A DNA stretch of 64,000 bases, taken from positions 443,587,851-443,651,850 of the forward strand of contig NC_066580.1 in NCBI RefSeq assembly GCF_024323335.1, read 5' to 3'. This DNA is from Lathyrus oleraceus. Taxonomy: Eukaryota > Streptophyta > Magnoliopsida > Fabales > Fabaceae. Position 1 is the stretch's first letter. Each line of letters begins with the position of its first letter. Below are positions 45,560 through 57,064 of the stretch, one piece after another. The notes beneath the pieces are model-generated. The model searched no databases, was not told the origin of the DNA, and saw only the letters and a program-made list of their open reading frames with translations. The position numbers and the translations under genes are program-made.

Positions 45560-46287
45560 TGCACACACCCACGTAACAATTTGTCGATCCATATCCACTC
45601 TGGATCCTGTTGATAATAGTTCTACTACTGTTCATTATGACTTTGAAAATCCGATCTACCAAGCCGAGGATGGAAGTGAGGAAGGTTGTAAAGTCCCTGG
45701 AGAACTTGCCAGACTGTTACTACAAGAAGAAAAGACCATACAGCCGAAGGAGGAATCAATTGAAATTGCAATAGGTACTGAAATAGACAAGAAAGAAGTC
45801 AGAGGTTTCTTGGGGGCACTCGAATTACATTGCCCGATTCATCCCGCACTTGACTGCTACCTGCAAACCCATCTTCAAATTACTAAAAAGGAAAAATCAA
45901 GAGATGGTATGGAATGATGAATGACAAAATCAGGAAATATCTCCAAGAACCCCCAATTCCGATGCCACCAGTTGAAGGAAGACCTCTAATCATGTATTTG
46001 ACCGTGTTAGAAAATTCAATAGGGTGTGCTGGGGCAACATGACGAGTCTGGTCGAAAAGAGCATGTCATACACTGCCTTAGCAAAAGGTACCGACTGTGA
46101 AACAAGATACTCACAGCTCGAGAAAGCTTGCTGTGCTTTGGCTTAGGCTGCTCGCCGACTAAGACAGTATATGTTGAATCATACCACTTTATTGATTTCT
46201 AAGATGGATCTTATCAAATATACATTCGAGAAACCTGTTGTCTCCTGAAAGAGTTATCACTGATAATGGTACTAAACTGAACTCTGC
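45560..46287 (+). pseudogene. TE-D pol remnant with RT palm deleted
   Basis: Begins with the linker YDFENPIYQAEDGSEEGC and LARLLLQEEKTIQPKEE, then jumps from EIDKKEV directly to RGFLGALELHCPIHP, the RT thumb region. The fingers and palm, including the catalytic Asp box, are missing. A decayed RNase H piece (IPMPPVEGRPLIMYLTVLENS, then frame breaks) jumps again to SPERVITDNGTKLN in integrase. Protease is not seen. Two large deletions are therefore inferred by comparison with TE-B and TE-E. Confidence 0.82.
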
Positions 46288-47166
46288 ATGCAGTTCAAAA
46301 TAAAACACCATAACTCTTCTTCGTACCGGCCAAAGACGAACGGCGCCGTGGAGGCTGCTAACAATATCAAGAATATAACAGTAACATACAAAGACTGGCA
46401 TGAGATGTTACCTTTTGCTCTTCATGGTTACCGCACTTCGACAGGGGCAACCCCTTTCTCTTTAGTCTATGGAATGGAAGCCGTTTTACCAGTGGAAGTT
46501 CAGATTCCCTCTCTAAGAATTGTGAAAGATGCAGGCTTAGATGAGGATGAATGGATTCAAACTCGACTCGATCAGATAAATCTGATTGATGAAAAGAGAC
46601 TTGCGGCTGTTTGTCATGGGCAGATATATCAGAAGCGCATGACCCAGGCATTCAACAAAAAGGTCAAGAGACGAGTGTACCAAATCGGCGACTTAGTTAT
46701 CAAGCGTATCATTCTACCACAAGGTGATCCCAGGGGCAAATGGACTCCCACATACGAAGGGCCATTTGTAGTTAAGAAGGTATTCTCTGGTGGAGCCATG
46801 ATGCTTGCTACAATGGATGGCGAAGACTTCCCTCCTCCTGTGAACGCGGGCATAGTTAAAAAAATACTACGCATAAAAGAGACCCGCTGGGTCGACGTAC
46901 CTAGGCAAGTAAGGGCATCCCGGCGAACCAAAAGGGTTCGGGCAAAAGTTAGGGATAAACATATAAAGACGTACACCCGACAAGTCGAAAACCTGAAAAG
47001 GCGGCTTGGGCAAAAAAGGGTATCCTGGTGGACTGAAAACCTGAAAAGGCGGTCCAGGCAAAAATTAGGGATTAAAGCGTATGACTATGTCCCGTTCTCT
47101 GTCAGCTTCACCCAAGTTTCAAGGGACCGAACAAGCCAATCATTTCTATCCGACAGCAGGAGATGA
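46288..47166 (+). CDS. TE-D integrase C-terminal frame (292 aa, partial enzyme)
   Basis: An open frame without a true start. It carries the catalytic E block (KTNGAVEAANNIKNI), YKDWHEMLPFALHGYRTSTG, YGMEAVLPVEVQIPS, the C-terminal domain GDLVIKRIILPQGDPRGKW / YEGPFVVKKVFSGGAM, and a basic tail with RRTKRVRAK, QVENLKRRLGQK. The second catalytic D (TDNGT, about 46262) lies just upstream in another frame; the first D and the zinc finger are absent. It cannot catalyse integration. The C-terminal part matches the TE-E remnant. Confidence 0.8.
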   Translation: MQFKIKHHNSSSYRPKTNGAVEAANNIKNITVTYKDWHEMLPFALHGYRTSTGATPFSLVYGMEAVLPVEVQIPSLRIVKDAGLDEDEWIQTRLDQINLIDEKRLAAVCHGQIYQKRMTQAFNKKVKRRVYQIGDLVIKRIILPQGDPRGKWTPTYEGPFVVKKVFSGGAMMLATMDGEDFPPPVNAGIVKKILRIKETRWVDVPRQVRASRRTKRVRAKVRDKHIKTYTRQVENLKRRLGQKRVSWWTENLKRRSRQKLGIKAYDYVPFSVSFTQVSRDRTSQSFLSDSRR

Positions 47167-48059
47167 GATGCTTGAAGACATAATGACGGTAGTGGATTTA
47201 AAATCAATAGGACTTTTCCTGCATAGCTTTTTCTTTGTTTTCTCGGCAATTTCCTCTTACTAGGATTTCTGTCTCCTTGTACACGATTTGCCTGTTCATG
47301 GGCCCTCTTTCAAAATCAATACAATTTCATTTCCAAAAAGATGCTTTTGTCTTACTTTCTCTGTTTTGTTTGCGTAAACGTCCATTGATTTAACTTGAAT
47401 TGATTTATGCATTTGAATACGATCAATGTTTACCAAAAATGCATGCCTAGAATGGTAATAGCAATTACTATACGACTTCAGGATCGAGGAGAAGGTCTAA
47501 CCATGCTTCCCAATGAATCCATTGCTAATTCGATTCCCCGGCAACGCCAGTTATTCCCCCAGAAGAAATTGGCATTACTAGACAAATGGGTCATCTCTTC
47601 CACCCCCAGTCAGGCTCTGTTGGATATTTCCACCATCAGACAGAAATCAAGTATCCTCAGCTAAGAAAGGGTCATCAATACAAATATCTCCGACCAGAAG
47701 ACTGAGATTTATTTCCCCAGTAGAGTCCCCTGGAAGAACGTTTCAGACACATAATTCATTCATTACATCATTTCACATCACATACCTACATACAATTTTC
47801 GTTCCGCATCATATACATTACATCATTTCATAACATATACATGTATACAATGCTCTCATTTATTCCAGACGCATAATTCACTCATTACATCATTTCACAG
47901 CATACGCATGCATACAACATTTGCATCTCATGCATCATGACATGGCATGAAGTTAATTTTATTTTTCAGGTTAATTATCCCCCTGACACAGTCAAAACAA
48001 AGGTCCATTCAGACGGACATCCTTATCAATTACATTCAAGATTCAACTATATCCCTCAG
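47167..48059 (+). other. TE-D 3' region, proximal part, no gene seen
   Basis: Non-coding. At 47740-47935 about three copies of a CATTACATCATTTCACA unit form an irregular repeat. Short frames (47407-47664, 47937-48266) have no motif. Confidence 0.55.
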
Positions 48060-49720
48060 ATACTGCCTAGCATATGGTACATTCCGAGGTGTAGTCTAGC
48101 GTACGACTACTTTCTTCTTCAGATACATCTTTCAGATAAACTCCATGGCAACATTCATTCTGACATCCTCATAACGATGGCATCTATGAGTTCATCCCAG
48201 ACATTTATCGCAAATACAACATATACAAATACTATCAGATACAGCCTAACGTACGGTTCACTCTGATTCATCTCAACACCTGACTCCTTCAACTCAGATA
48301 CGATCTAGCATACGATCCATTCTGACCTTCAATAACTCAAAGACAGTCTAATGTACGACCAAGTTAGACCTTCAAATCTTCAAATACTACTCAAATACCG
48401 TCTAATGTACGACCAAGTTAGACCATCAAGTCCTCGGACAGCTCAGATAAGGTTTAATGTACGACCAAGTTAGACCTTTATCTCCTCAGATGCTACCTTC
48501 GGACAGGTACATTTCTGAATGGTAGTCTAGTATACGGCTACTCCCTTACTCAGATGCTACCTTCGGACAGGTACATTTCTGAATGGTAGTCTAGTATACG
48601 GCTACTCCCTTACTCAGATGCTACCTTCGGACAGGTACATTTCTGAATGGTAGTCTAGTATACAGCTACTCCTTTACTCAGATGCTACCTTCGGACAGGT
48701 ACATTTCTGAATGGTAGTCTAATATACGGCTACTCCCTTACTCAGATGCTACCTTCGGGCAGGTACATTTCTGAATGGTAGTCTAGTGTACGACTACTCC
48801 CTTTTCAGCAGATTCAGCCTAATGGACGGCTCATTCTGCTCAGATATGGTTTAATGTACGACCAAGTTAAACCTTCATCTTCTCAGATGCTACCTAGTGT
48901 ACGGTACATTTCTGAAGTGTAGTCTAGTGTACGACTACCCCCCTTTTATCATCAGATTCAGCCTGATGGACGGCTCATTCTGCTCAGATACGGTCTAATG
49001 TACGACCCAATTTGACCTTCGTCTCCTCAGATGCTACCTAGTGTACGGTACATTTCTGAAGTGTAGTCTAGTGTACGACTACCCCCCTTTTATCATCAGA
49101 TTCAGCCTGATGGACGGCTCATTCTGCTCAGATACGATCTAATGTACGACCCAATTTGACCTTCGTCTCCTCAGATGCTACCTAGTGTACGGTACATTTC
49201 TGAAGTGTAGTCTAGTGTACGACTACCCCCTTTTTATCATCAAGATTCAGCCTAATGGACGGCTCAGTCTGCTCAGATACGGTCTAATGTACGACCCAAT
49301 TTGACCTTCGTCTCCTCAGATGCTACCTAGTGTACGGTACATTTCTGAAGTGTAGTCTAGTGTACGACTACCCCCTTTTATCGTCAGATTCAGCCTAATG
49401 GACGGCTCATCCTGCAACTCCAATACAGTCTATCATAAGACCCATTTGGATCTTCAACTCAGAGACGATCTAGCGTACGATCCATTCTGATTTTTCATCC
49501 TCGGCAAAGTCATCTGCCTAACGAACAGCTCACTCTGGTATTCAGATACGGTCCAGTGTATGATCCATTCTGATCCCTTATCCCCAGCAGTATATAGCAT
49601 ACTTCGACTCCCCGGCGAAGTCGACAGCATAATGGATGACTCACTATACGGTCTGATGTACGACCCGGTGTGACACCCATGTCTCCCGATATCGTCTAAC
49701 GTACGACAGAATCTGGAAAT
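48060..49720 (+). repeat. TE-D 3' region: array of small hairpins, with 64-bp and ~144-bp tandem repeats
   Basis: Two tandem arrays are nested here: 64-bp units at 48487, 48551, 48615, 48679 and 48743; and ~144-bp units at 48884, 49027, 49172 and 49316. Across the whole stretch a common design recurs: CAGA, a 4-6 base stem, an 8-base loop close to TAATGTAC, the complementary stem, then TCTG. Examples: GATC-TAGCATAC-GATC (48302-48317), AGCC-TAATGGAC-GGCT (48816-48831), TACC-TAGTGTAC-GGTA (48891-48906), GTAGTC-TAGTGTAC-GACTAC (48919-48938), GGTC-TAATGTAC-GACC (48992-49007). Non-coding. 49721-49877 has nothing recognised. Confidence 0.88.
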
Positions 49721-49889
49721 CTCCTCATCAAACTTCCTGGATGGCATCTTTAAGCCCATCTCCGTCAAGACTGATGGACAAGCGCAAATTGTTGGGGCAT
49801 TCTAGTGTTCAATAATCTTTCACCTCCAGACCACGAACGGCACATACCATTCTGACTCTCTCGGTTCAAGAATATTGAACAGGGGCAGC

Positions 49890-51879
49890 TGTCATACCCC
49901 AAAATTTGCCCATCAATAGTTCAAGACATTTTTCCAGGGCACTCCGACTCATTTTTATGACACTGATCTCAAAGGAATGAAGGCCCAGCTCACGAATGGC
50001 CCAATCCAAAAAATGGCCCAAACTGGCCTGTTCGCTACGCGCTCGCTACACGCTCGCCTAGCGAAGCAAACGTTCGCTACCAGCTCGCCTAGCGAAGCTG
50101 ACAGACAACAGAAAATTTCGGGCTTCATTCTGAGCCCATTAGGTCATGAAAAAGAGCATTATAAATACCAGCACTTCAGTAATGAAAGGAGGACGAAAAA
50201 AGGAGAGAAGAGAACTCTAGCAAGCAAACCCTAGCGCTCACAGACGGAAAACCCTGAAGGAAAAGCCGGCGGCCGCAAAGCTACCTCCGTCCAACTCAAT
50301 CCGGCTCGCCAATTCAGCATTACCACTCCATTGCAAACAGGTTTGCACTACTATTATCGCTTTATTTTCTTAATTTGCATGTGATACCACTTTATGTTCG
50401 TAACTTGCATGTGATATTATAATTGAATTCATAAACATATTGGAGGTTTTGCATGTGAATTTAAGTGTGCCTGAATATTGTGAATGCTGAACCATGTAAT
50501 TATGTGTTGGATGCCATAAGCCATGCCGCAGGTTGAAGTCATACTATTATGAAATTCAAAACCCGCAGCCGCTCGCTAGCACATCGCTAAGCGAGCATGT
50601 AGCGAATATTCGCTAGGCCTTCGCTAGGCGAGGCAGGCGCGAACCTAACAGTAGCCATCTTTTCTGTTATGACTTTTCATTCATGTTTTATCATAGCCAG
50701 GCATTGTTTATTTGATCCTATTACTGTTGTGATTTCTTTTGCGGTGTAATCCTCGATTGCACCCTGATTTGGTATGCTAACCCGTTTGTTGAATTTTGCA
50801 AAGGTTCATATGTCCCAGAAAAAAAGACCGCCGTTAGGTCTTCCACTTTATTTGTGGGATACCCTTGGGGAGGCTCACCCTAAATTGCTTAATTAATTTT
50901 AATGTGTTAATTTTAATAATTAATTTTAATAATTAATTTTAATGTATTAATTTTAATGTATTATTTTTAATGTATTGATTTTAATGTGGAGATTCATCAT
51001 AATCACCTAATTAACTTTAAAATGCGGCCTTTAAATATGTGATCTTGGACCTCTCTTTTGCCTTATGATATTACGGTATTACGGTCATGTCCCGCGAATG
51101 TGGGGATACACTTAGCAATGGCCCTTCGATTAAATCATCATAAAATAAATCATAGTCCCTCGGATGTTGCCTTCGAATATATGATTTCGTCCCTCGATGA
51201 CCCTTCGGTGTAGCCTGCGGTTAAATGATGATCATCCCTCCGAATGCTAAGGTATCCTTACAACTGTTGCCTTCAATGACCTATCGATGACCCTACGATG
51301 ACCCTTTTACATCCAAAGGATAAAACTACTTACTTCTCAATAGTAAGGACAGTTTTACCCTCATAAGGATAGGAAACGTTCATAACGACCTTAGGAAGGT
51401 ATAACTCTCAATTACTGGATCATAACCTAAAATATTTTCAACACCTCACACCTTTCAAAACCTCTTTTGGAAAATCACCACTGGGTATACATTCATACTA
51501 GAATCATTACCGAGTTATGTTTTTCTAAACAATTTTCAAAACTAAACGAGATAACCACTTTGTATACATTCATACGAGAATCATTACAAAGTTAAACCCT
51601 CTTTTCAAAACATTTTCTAAGCCGTTCACAAGCACTTTTTCAGACAAGAAAAATAACATAAGTGATCCAGCAATTAAGAGCCCATGGATAACCATGGATA
51701 CAAAGGGTGCTAATACCTTCCCTTTGTATAATGTACCTCCCGAACCCAAAATCTATTGAGGTCTTTCCTGTTCTTTTCCACCTTTCCTTATTGGATAAAA
51801 GAAAAGTCGGTGGCGACTCTTGCTATCCGCGACATTGAGATTAAAAGCAAAACACCCCAAGTCAGTTCACCGTATGACA
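49890..51879 (+). repeat. TE-D 3' LTR
   Basis: 1990 bp, preceded by the polypurine tract GAACAGGGGCAGC (about 49877-49889). TATA box at 50160-50166. It has two rather than three CTCGCCTAGCGAA copies, which accounts for the 26-bp length difference from the 5' LTR. Confidence 0.95.
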
Positions 51880-51884
51880 GAAGG

Positions 51885-51916
51885 CTTTGAGTGAGTGAGT
51901 GAGTGAGAGAGAGAGA

Positions 51917-52002
<86 letters not shown>

Positions 52003-53090
52003 CAACTGCACAAATGCTTCTGCACAAGGGTTCTATTTATAGAACCATTTGTGTGGGCTGCAAGCTAAAAGCCCACTTAAGTGTATGTGGCCCATATCTT
52101 ATAATATGCCAAAATCACTTAAGCGCGTGGTACCTTATCATATTTCGTATTCTACTTAAGTACACCGTACCTTACGATGTTCTACAATTCACTTAAGTGC
52201 ATTGTACCTTACGGTGTTCCTTAGTTACTCTATCTCTCATCAATCCGTCATTTTGTGTGTGACCCTGTAGGTTTTCGTGGCATTGGCAATTATATTAAAT
52301 CACATATTTAACATAATAAATAGTGAGCGGTATCTAGAAACACATCAATGCTACCCAACACACGAAAATGTCATATGATCTGACAAATCCTTTTGTGATA
52401 ATACTCATGTGTACAATTACCCTTTTACCCTTATGTCTATATTGAACACAAGGCATAAACCGTGTCATCCTTGTCCAGTTCAATATTGGGCTCATAGACA
52501 ACTATCATGTTACGCAGGATGGGCAAATTCCATCTAGGTTATTCATGTCCCTCAACATGCTTCGTGGAGTACCCATCAACTGTCTTTATGGTCATCCAGT
52601 TACGGACAATGTTTGATCAGCAATAAGGCACTTGACTCTACATTTAGGGTCCATAGTGGTTTCAGATCGAAGGGTGGTATACACCATTATCACCATGAGA
52701 ATAACTTATGACACTTTGCATAACATTCTATATAGTATTCTCATAGCGGGTCAATCCAGTATAAATATTACTCTTAATATTCATACCTATGTTTAAGACT
52801 TGATCACTCCTTATCCATGATCCATGAGATGTGATTATCAGTCTATATACATAATAGTCTTAATGCTTTAATGTTATCCCACTTCACAATAACGCTCGAC
52901 TACGGATACTTTAAGAATAATATCCTTATGTTTAATGTGATTTCATGATTAAGTCACACTTGACACATTAAACGGACTAGCTATTCTAGGGAATTTATTA
53001 AACAAACATAATAAAGAAAAAGCCTTTTATTATTAATAAATAATTTGATACAAGTACCAAAAGTATTGGCCTCTAGGGCTTACACCAACA
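51885..53090 (-). repeat. TE-C 3' LTR, main fragment
   Basis: Continues the LTR after TE-D and its second GAAGG. With 40750-40974 it makes about 1431 bp against 1392 bp for the right copy. A minus-strand TATA box (TATAAATA, plus-strand 52034-52041) lies in a small palindrome GGTTCTATTTATAGAACC. It ends CACCAACA, i.e. TGTTGGTG in sense. Confidence 0.92.
51891..51997. repeat. GA-rich microsatellite in TE-C left LTR
   Basis: GAGT repeats followed by about 95 bases of near-pure GA. The right LTR has GT then GA at the same place (61274-61336). Open frames on both strands here (Arg-Glu and Ser-Leu repeats) are artefacts. Confidence 0.95.
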
Positions 53091-53102
53091 ATCTCCCACT
53101 AG
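53091..53102 (-). promoter_or_regulatory. TE-C polypurine tract
   Basis: Minus-strand CTAGTGGGAGAT immediately before TGTTGG, a common Ty1/copia plus-strand primer site. Confidence 0.85.
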
Positions 53103-53104
53103 CA

Positions 53105-56100
53105 CTAGAGCCAATCAAGCATACCCCTAATGCCCATAGAACTAGTATGGCCATCATGCTTCTGCTGCGCAAGAGGCTTTGTCAGTGGGTCAACAATATT
53201 GTCAAGTGTAGGTACTCTGCATATTTTCACATCTCCTTTATCTATTATCTCTCGAATGAGGTGATAACGCCTAAGTATGTGTTTGGATCGTTGGTGAGAT
53301 CTAGGCTCCTTAGCTTGTGCGATAGCACCATTGTTATCACAATAGAGACCAATGGGATCCACAATGCTAGGAACTATGCCAAGTTCACTAATTAACTTTT
53401 TGATCCAAATAGCTTCCTTTGCTACACTTTAGGCAACAATATACTTGGCCTCGATTATAGAATCAGCAACTGTATCTTGCTTTAAACTTTTCCAGCTCAC
53501 AGCGCCACCGTTTAAGCAAAACACATAACCAGATTGGGATCTAAAGTCATCCTTATCTGTTTGGAAGCTAGCATCGATATATCCAATTACAAGAAGCTCT
53601 TCTTGACCTCCATATATCAAGAATGAGTCCTTAGTCCTTCTCAAATACTTAAGGATATTCTTGACAGCTACCCAATGAGCATCACCGGGATCAGATTGAT
53701 ACCTACTCGTTGCACTTAAAGCATACGAGACATCTGGTCAAGTACATAACATGGCATACATGATAAATCCTATTGCAGATGCATATGGAATCTTATTCAT
53801 GCGATCCCTTTCTTCCTTAGTTGAAGGGGATTGTGTTTTTGATAGACACAGGCCATGTTGCATATGTATGAATCCTTTCTTGGAATCATGCATATTAAAG
53901 CGTCTTAGCACTTTGTCTATGTATGTACTCTGACTTAGGCCAAGCAGTTTTTGTGATCTATCTCTATAGATTCTGATTCCTAATATATAGGTTGCTTCAC
54001 CTAGGTCCTTCATAGAAAAGCATTTCCCCAACCAAGACTTTACTTGTTACAGGGTAGGGACATCGTTTCCAATGAGTAATATGTCATCTACATATAATAC
54101 TAGGAAAATGATCATGCTCCCACAAACCTTCTTGTAGACACAAGGCTCATCTTCGTTCTTAATGAATCCATATTGTTTTACTGTTTCATCAAAACGAAGA
54201 TTCCAGCTTCTGGAAGCTTGCTTCAATCCATAGATTGATCTTTGTAACTTACATATCTTTTGGGCTTCTTTTGGTATGTCAAATCCTTCAGGTTGTGTCA
54301 TGTACACATCCTCAAGAAGATTCCCATTAAGGAAAGCAGTTTTGACATCCATCTTCCATATTTCATAATCATGATATGCAGCGATAGCAAGTAAAATCCG
54401 AACAGATTTAAGCATTGCAACTGGTGAAAAGGTTTCATCATAGTCAACCCCATGAATTTGTTTATATCCTTTTGCAACCAGTCTTGCATTATAGGTATGT
54501 ACCTTACCATCCATATAAGTCTTCTTTTTGAAGAACCACTTGCATCCTATAGGGTTAACTCCTACAGGAGGTTCTACCAAGGTCCAAACTTGGTTTGTGT
54601 ACATGGAATCCATTTCAGATTTCATGGCTTCTAGCCACTTCTCAGACTCGGGACCAGTTATGGCCTCTTGGTAGGTCACAAGCTCATCTTGATCCATGAG
54701 TAATACATCACCTTGATCAGTTATGAGATATCCATATCTCTCCGGTAGGTGACGTATCCTGCTTGACCTACGCTGGTCTTGTTCTACTTGAGCAGGTTGC
54801 TCTTCCATAACTACTTGCGTTTCCTGCTCTAATTCCTCCATAGGTGTATCAACGCTTTGTAATTCTTGAATTTCTTCAAGCTCTACTTTCCTCCCACTGA
54901 TTCCTTTGGAAATAAAATCCTTTTCTAGGAAAACTCTAGTTCGAGCGACAAACATTTTGCCCTCAAAAGGATTGTAGAAGTAATACCCTCTTGTTTCTTT
55001 AGGATACCCCACAAATAAGCATTTGTCAGATTTGGGCTCAAGCTTAGTTGAAATTTGTCGTTTCACATAAACTTCTCAACCCCAAATCTTCATGTAAGAC
55101 ATATGTGGTTTCTTACCACTCCATATCTCATATGGTGTCTTCTCAACCTTTTTGGATGGAACACGGTTAAGTGTGTAAGCTGCTGTCAATAGTGCATGTC
55201 CCCAAAAGGAGTTTGGAAGATCGGCGTGACTCATCATGGATCGAACCATGTCTAACAGAGTTCGATTTCTTCTCTCAGATACACCATTCCATTGGGGTGT
55301 TCCAGGAGGAGTAAGTTGGGATAGGATCCCACACTCTTTTAGATGGTCATCAAACTCTAGGCTTAAATACTCACCACCTCGATCTGATCGAAGAGTTTTA
55401 ATATTCTTACCTAGATGGTTTTGTACTTCATTATTGAATTCCTTGAACTTTTCAAAGGACTCTGATTTGTGTTTCATTAAATACACATAACCATATCTAC
55501 TAAAATCATCAGTAAATGTGATGAAGTACTGAAAACCTCCTATGGCTGGTATGTTCAGTGGTCCACATACATCAGTATGTATGAGGGCCAAAAGATCATT
55601 AGCTCCTTCACCTTTTCCTGTGAATGGAGACTTTGTCATCTTTCCAATTAAACAAGATATGCATGTCTCATATGATTCATAATCAAAAGAGTCCAAGAGT
55701 CCATCTTTATGGAGTTTGGAAATGCGTTTCTCATTTATGTGGCCTAATCGACAATGCCAAAGGTAAGTTGGATTTAACTCATTAGGTTTCATCCTTTTAG
55801 TATTAATGTTATAAATAGGCATTTCAAGATCAAGGACATATAGTCCATTGTTCATCTGTGCAATAGCATAAAATATATCATTCAAATAAATTGAGCAATA
55901 ATTGTTCTTTATTATAAATGAAAAACCAAACTTATCCAAACAAGAAACGAAAATAATATTGCTGCTAATTGCGGGTACATAATAACAGTTCTCTAACTGA
56001 ATTATTAAATCACTAGGTAAAGTCAATACATAAGTTCCTACGGCTAAAGCAACAACCTTTGCTCCATTGCCAACTCGTAGGTCAACTTCACCTTTTGCCA

Positions 56101-57064
56101 AATCTCTACTCCTTTTTAGCCCCTGCACATTGGTACAAATGTGAGAACCGCATCCAGTATCTACTACCCATGATGCAGAAGTAGATAAATTAATTTCAAT
56201 AACAAAAATACCTGAAGTTGAAGTCTCTACTCCATTCTTCTTATCTTCTAGGTACTTTGGGCAGTTTCTCTTCTAGTGTCCGGTCTTACCGCAATGGAAG
56301 CAGGTGTCTTCCTTTGCTATGCCTCCACTAGGCTTCAAAGCAGCAATAGTGGGTTTGGGTTTGGCAACTTCCTTGCCTTTCCCTTTATCACCCTGTATGG
56401 TGGGTCTTTTGTTCTGTCTCTTTCCATTTCCGATCATCAGAATGGACTTCCCATTTGACTTCATATTCTGCTCAACAGTTCTTAACATGGCTAGCAGTTC
56501 AGGAAGAGATTTGTCCATATCATTCATATTGAAATTAAGGACAAATTGACTGAATCTATCTGGCAACGATTGCAAGATCAAATCAGTCGCAAGTTCCTTT
56601 CCGAGGGGAAAATCCAACCTCTCAAGGTTTTCCACATGCCCAATCATCTTGAGCACATGGGAACCTACAGGGGCTCCCTCAACTAACTTGCCTTGAAAAA
56701 GGGCTTTTGAAACTTCAAACCTTTCATGCCTTGCTTTCTCTTAATAGAGCATCTTCAGGTGTTCGATCATATTAAACGCTGCCATGTTCTCGTGTTGCTT
56801 TTGCAACTCTGAGTTCATGGTAGCTAGCATGAGACAAGCAGTTTCATTGGCATTATCGACATGCTTCTTATAAGCATCTCTTTCTGCCTTAGGTGCAGAG
56901 CTAGGAGGTTCCTCTTCAGGAACAAGTTTCTCCAAGACATACAACTTTCTATCATGTTTGAGGATAATCCTCAGATTTCGGTGCCAATTCAGAAAATTTG
57001 TCCCAGACAATTTTTCCTTGTCAAGGATTGATCGCAAAATGTTGTTAGAGGTGTTTATTGTCAT
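53105..57064 (-). pseudogene. TE-C gag-pol polyprotein, one frame with six stops
   Basis: A single frame of 1320 codons from ATG 57064 to TAG/TAA at 53105. Gag: KLSGTNFLNWHRNLRIILKH, then LILQSLPDRFSQFV, and a CX2CX4HX4C knuckle (CFHCGKTGH then RNC) that itself contains a stop. Protease: VVDTGCGSHICTN. Integrase: HCRLGH...CISCLIGK finger, HTDVCGPL, RSDRGGEY, GVSERRNRTLLDM. RT: RLVAKGYKQIHGVDYDETFSP, MDVKTAFLNG, SIYGLKQASRSWN, LYVDDILLIG. RNase H: DASFQTDKDDFRSQSGYVF, CDNNGAIAQAKEPRSHQRSK. Stops lie at 56741, 56273, 55076, 54047, 53738 and 53429, and no frameshift was found. Most stops fit C-to-T or G-to-A change of Gln, Trp or Arg codons. Ty1/copia domain order is clear. Confidence 0.93.

Larger units (their letters stand above)
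40975..51879 (+). mobile_element. TE-D: recent non-autonomous Ty3/gypsy element with intact gag
   Basis: 10,905 bp between perfect GAAGG duplications (40970-40974, 51880-51884). LTRs 40975-42990 and 49890-51879 differ by eye at only about four single bases plus one 26-bp repeat-unit loss. The internal region has PBS, poly-A run, complete gag ORF, a pol with the RT palm and most of RNase H and integrase deleted, an open integrase C-terminus, and a 2.7-kb 3' region with hairpin arrays. PBS, polypurine core and integrase tail match TE-E, so the two belong to one larger Ogre/Tat-like group. Confidence 0.93.

Noticed and set aside
48487..49420. Regularly spaced repeats that could suggest a CRISPR array
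   Set aside because: Repeats are head-to-tail 64-bp and 144-bp units without unique spacers, inside a plant retrotransposon.
40975..51879. TE-D LTR ends TGTCATA/TATGACA as terminal inverted repeats of a DNA transposon
   Set aside because: The element has 2-kb direct repeats, PBS, PPT, gag and a 5-bp duplication, so it is an LTR retrotransposon.
51788..52196. Arg-Glu and Ser-Leu repeat open frames on both strands
   Set aside because: Simple translation of a GA microsatellite.
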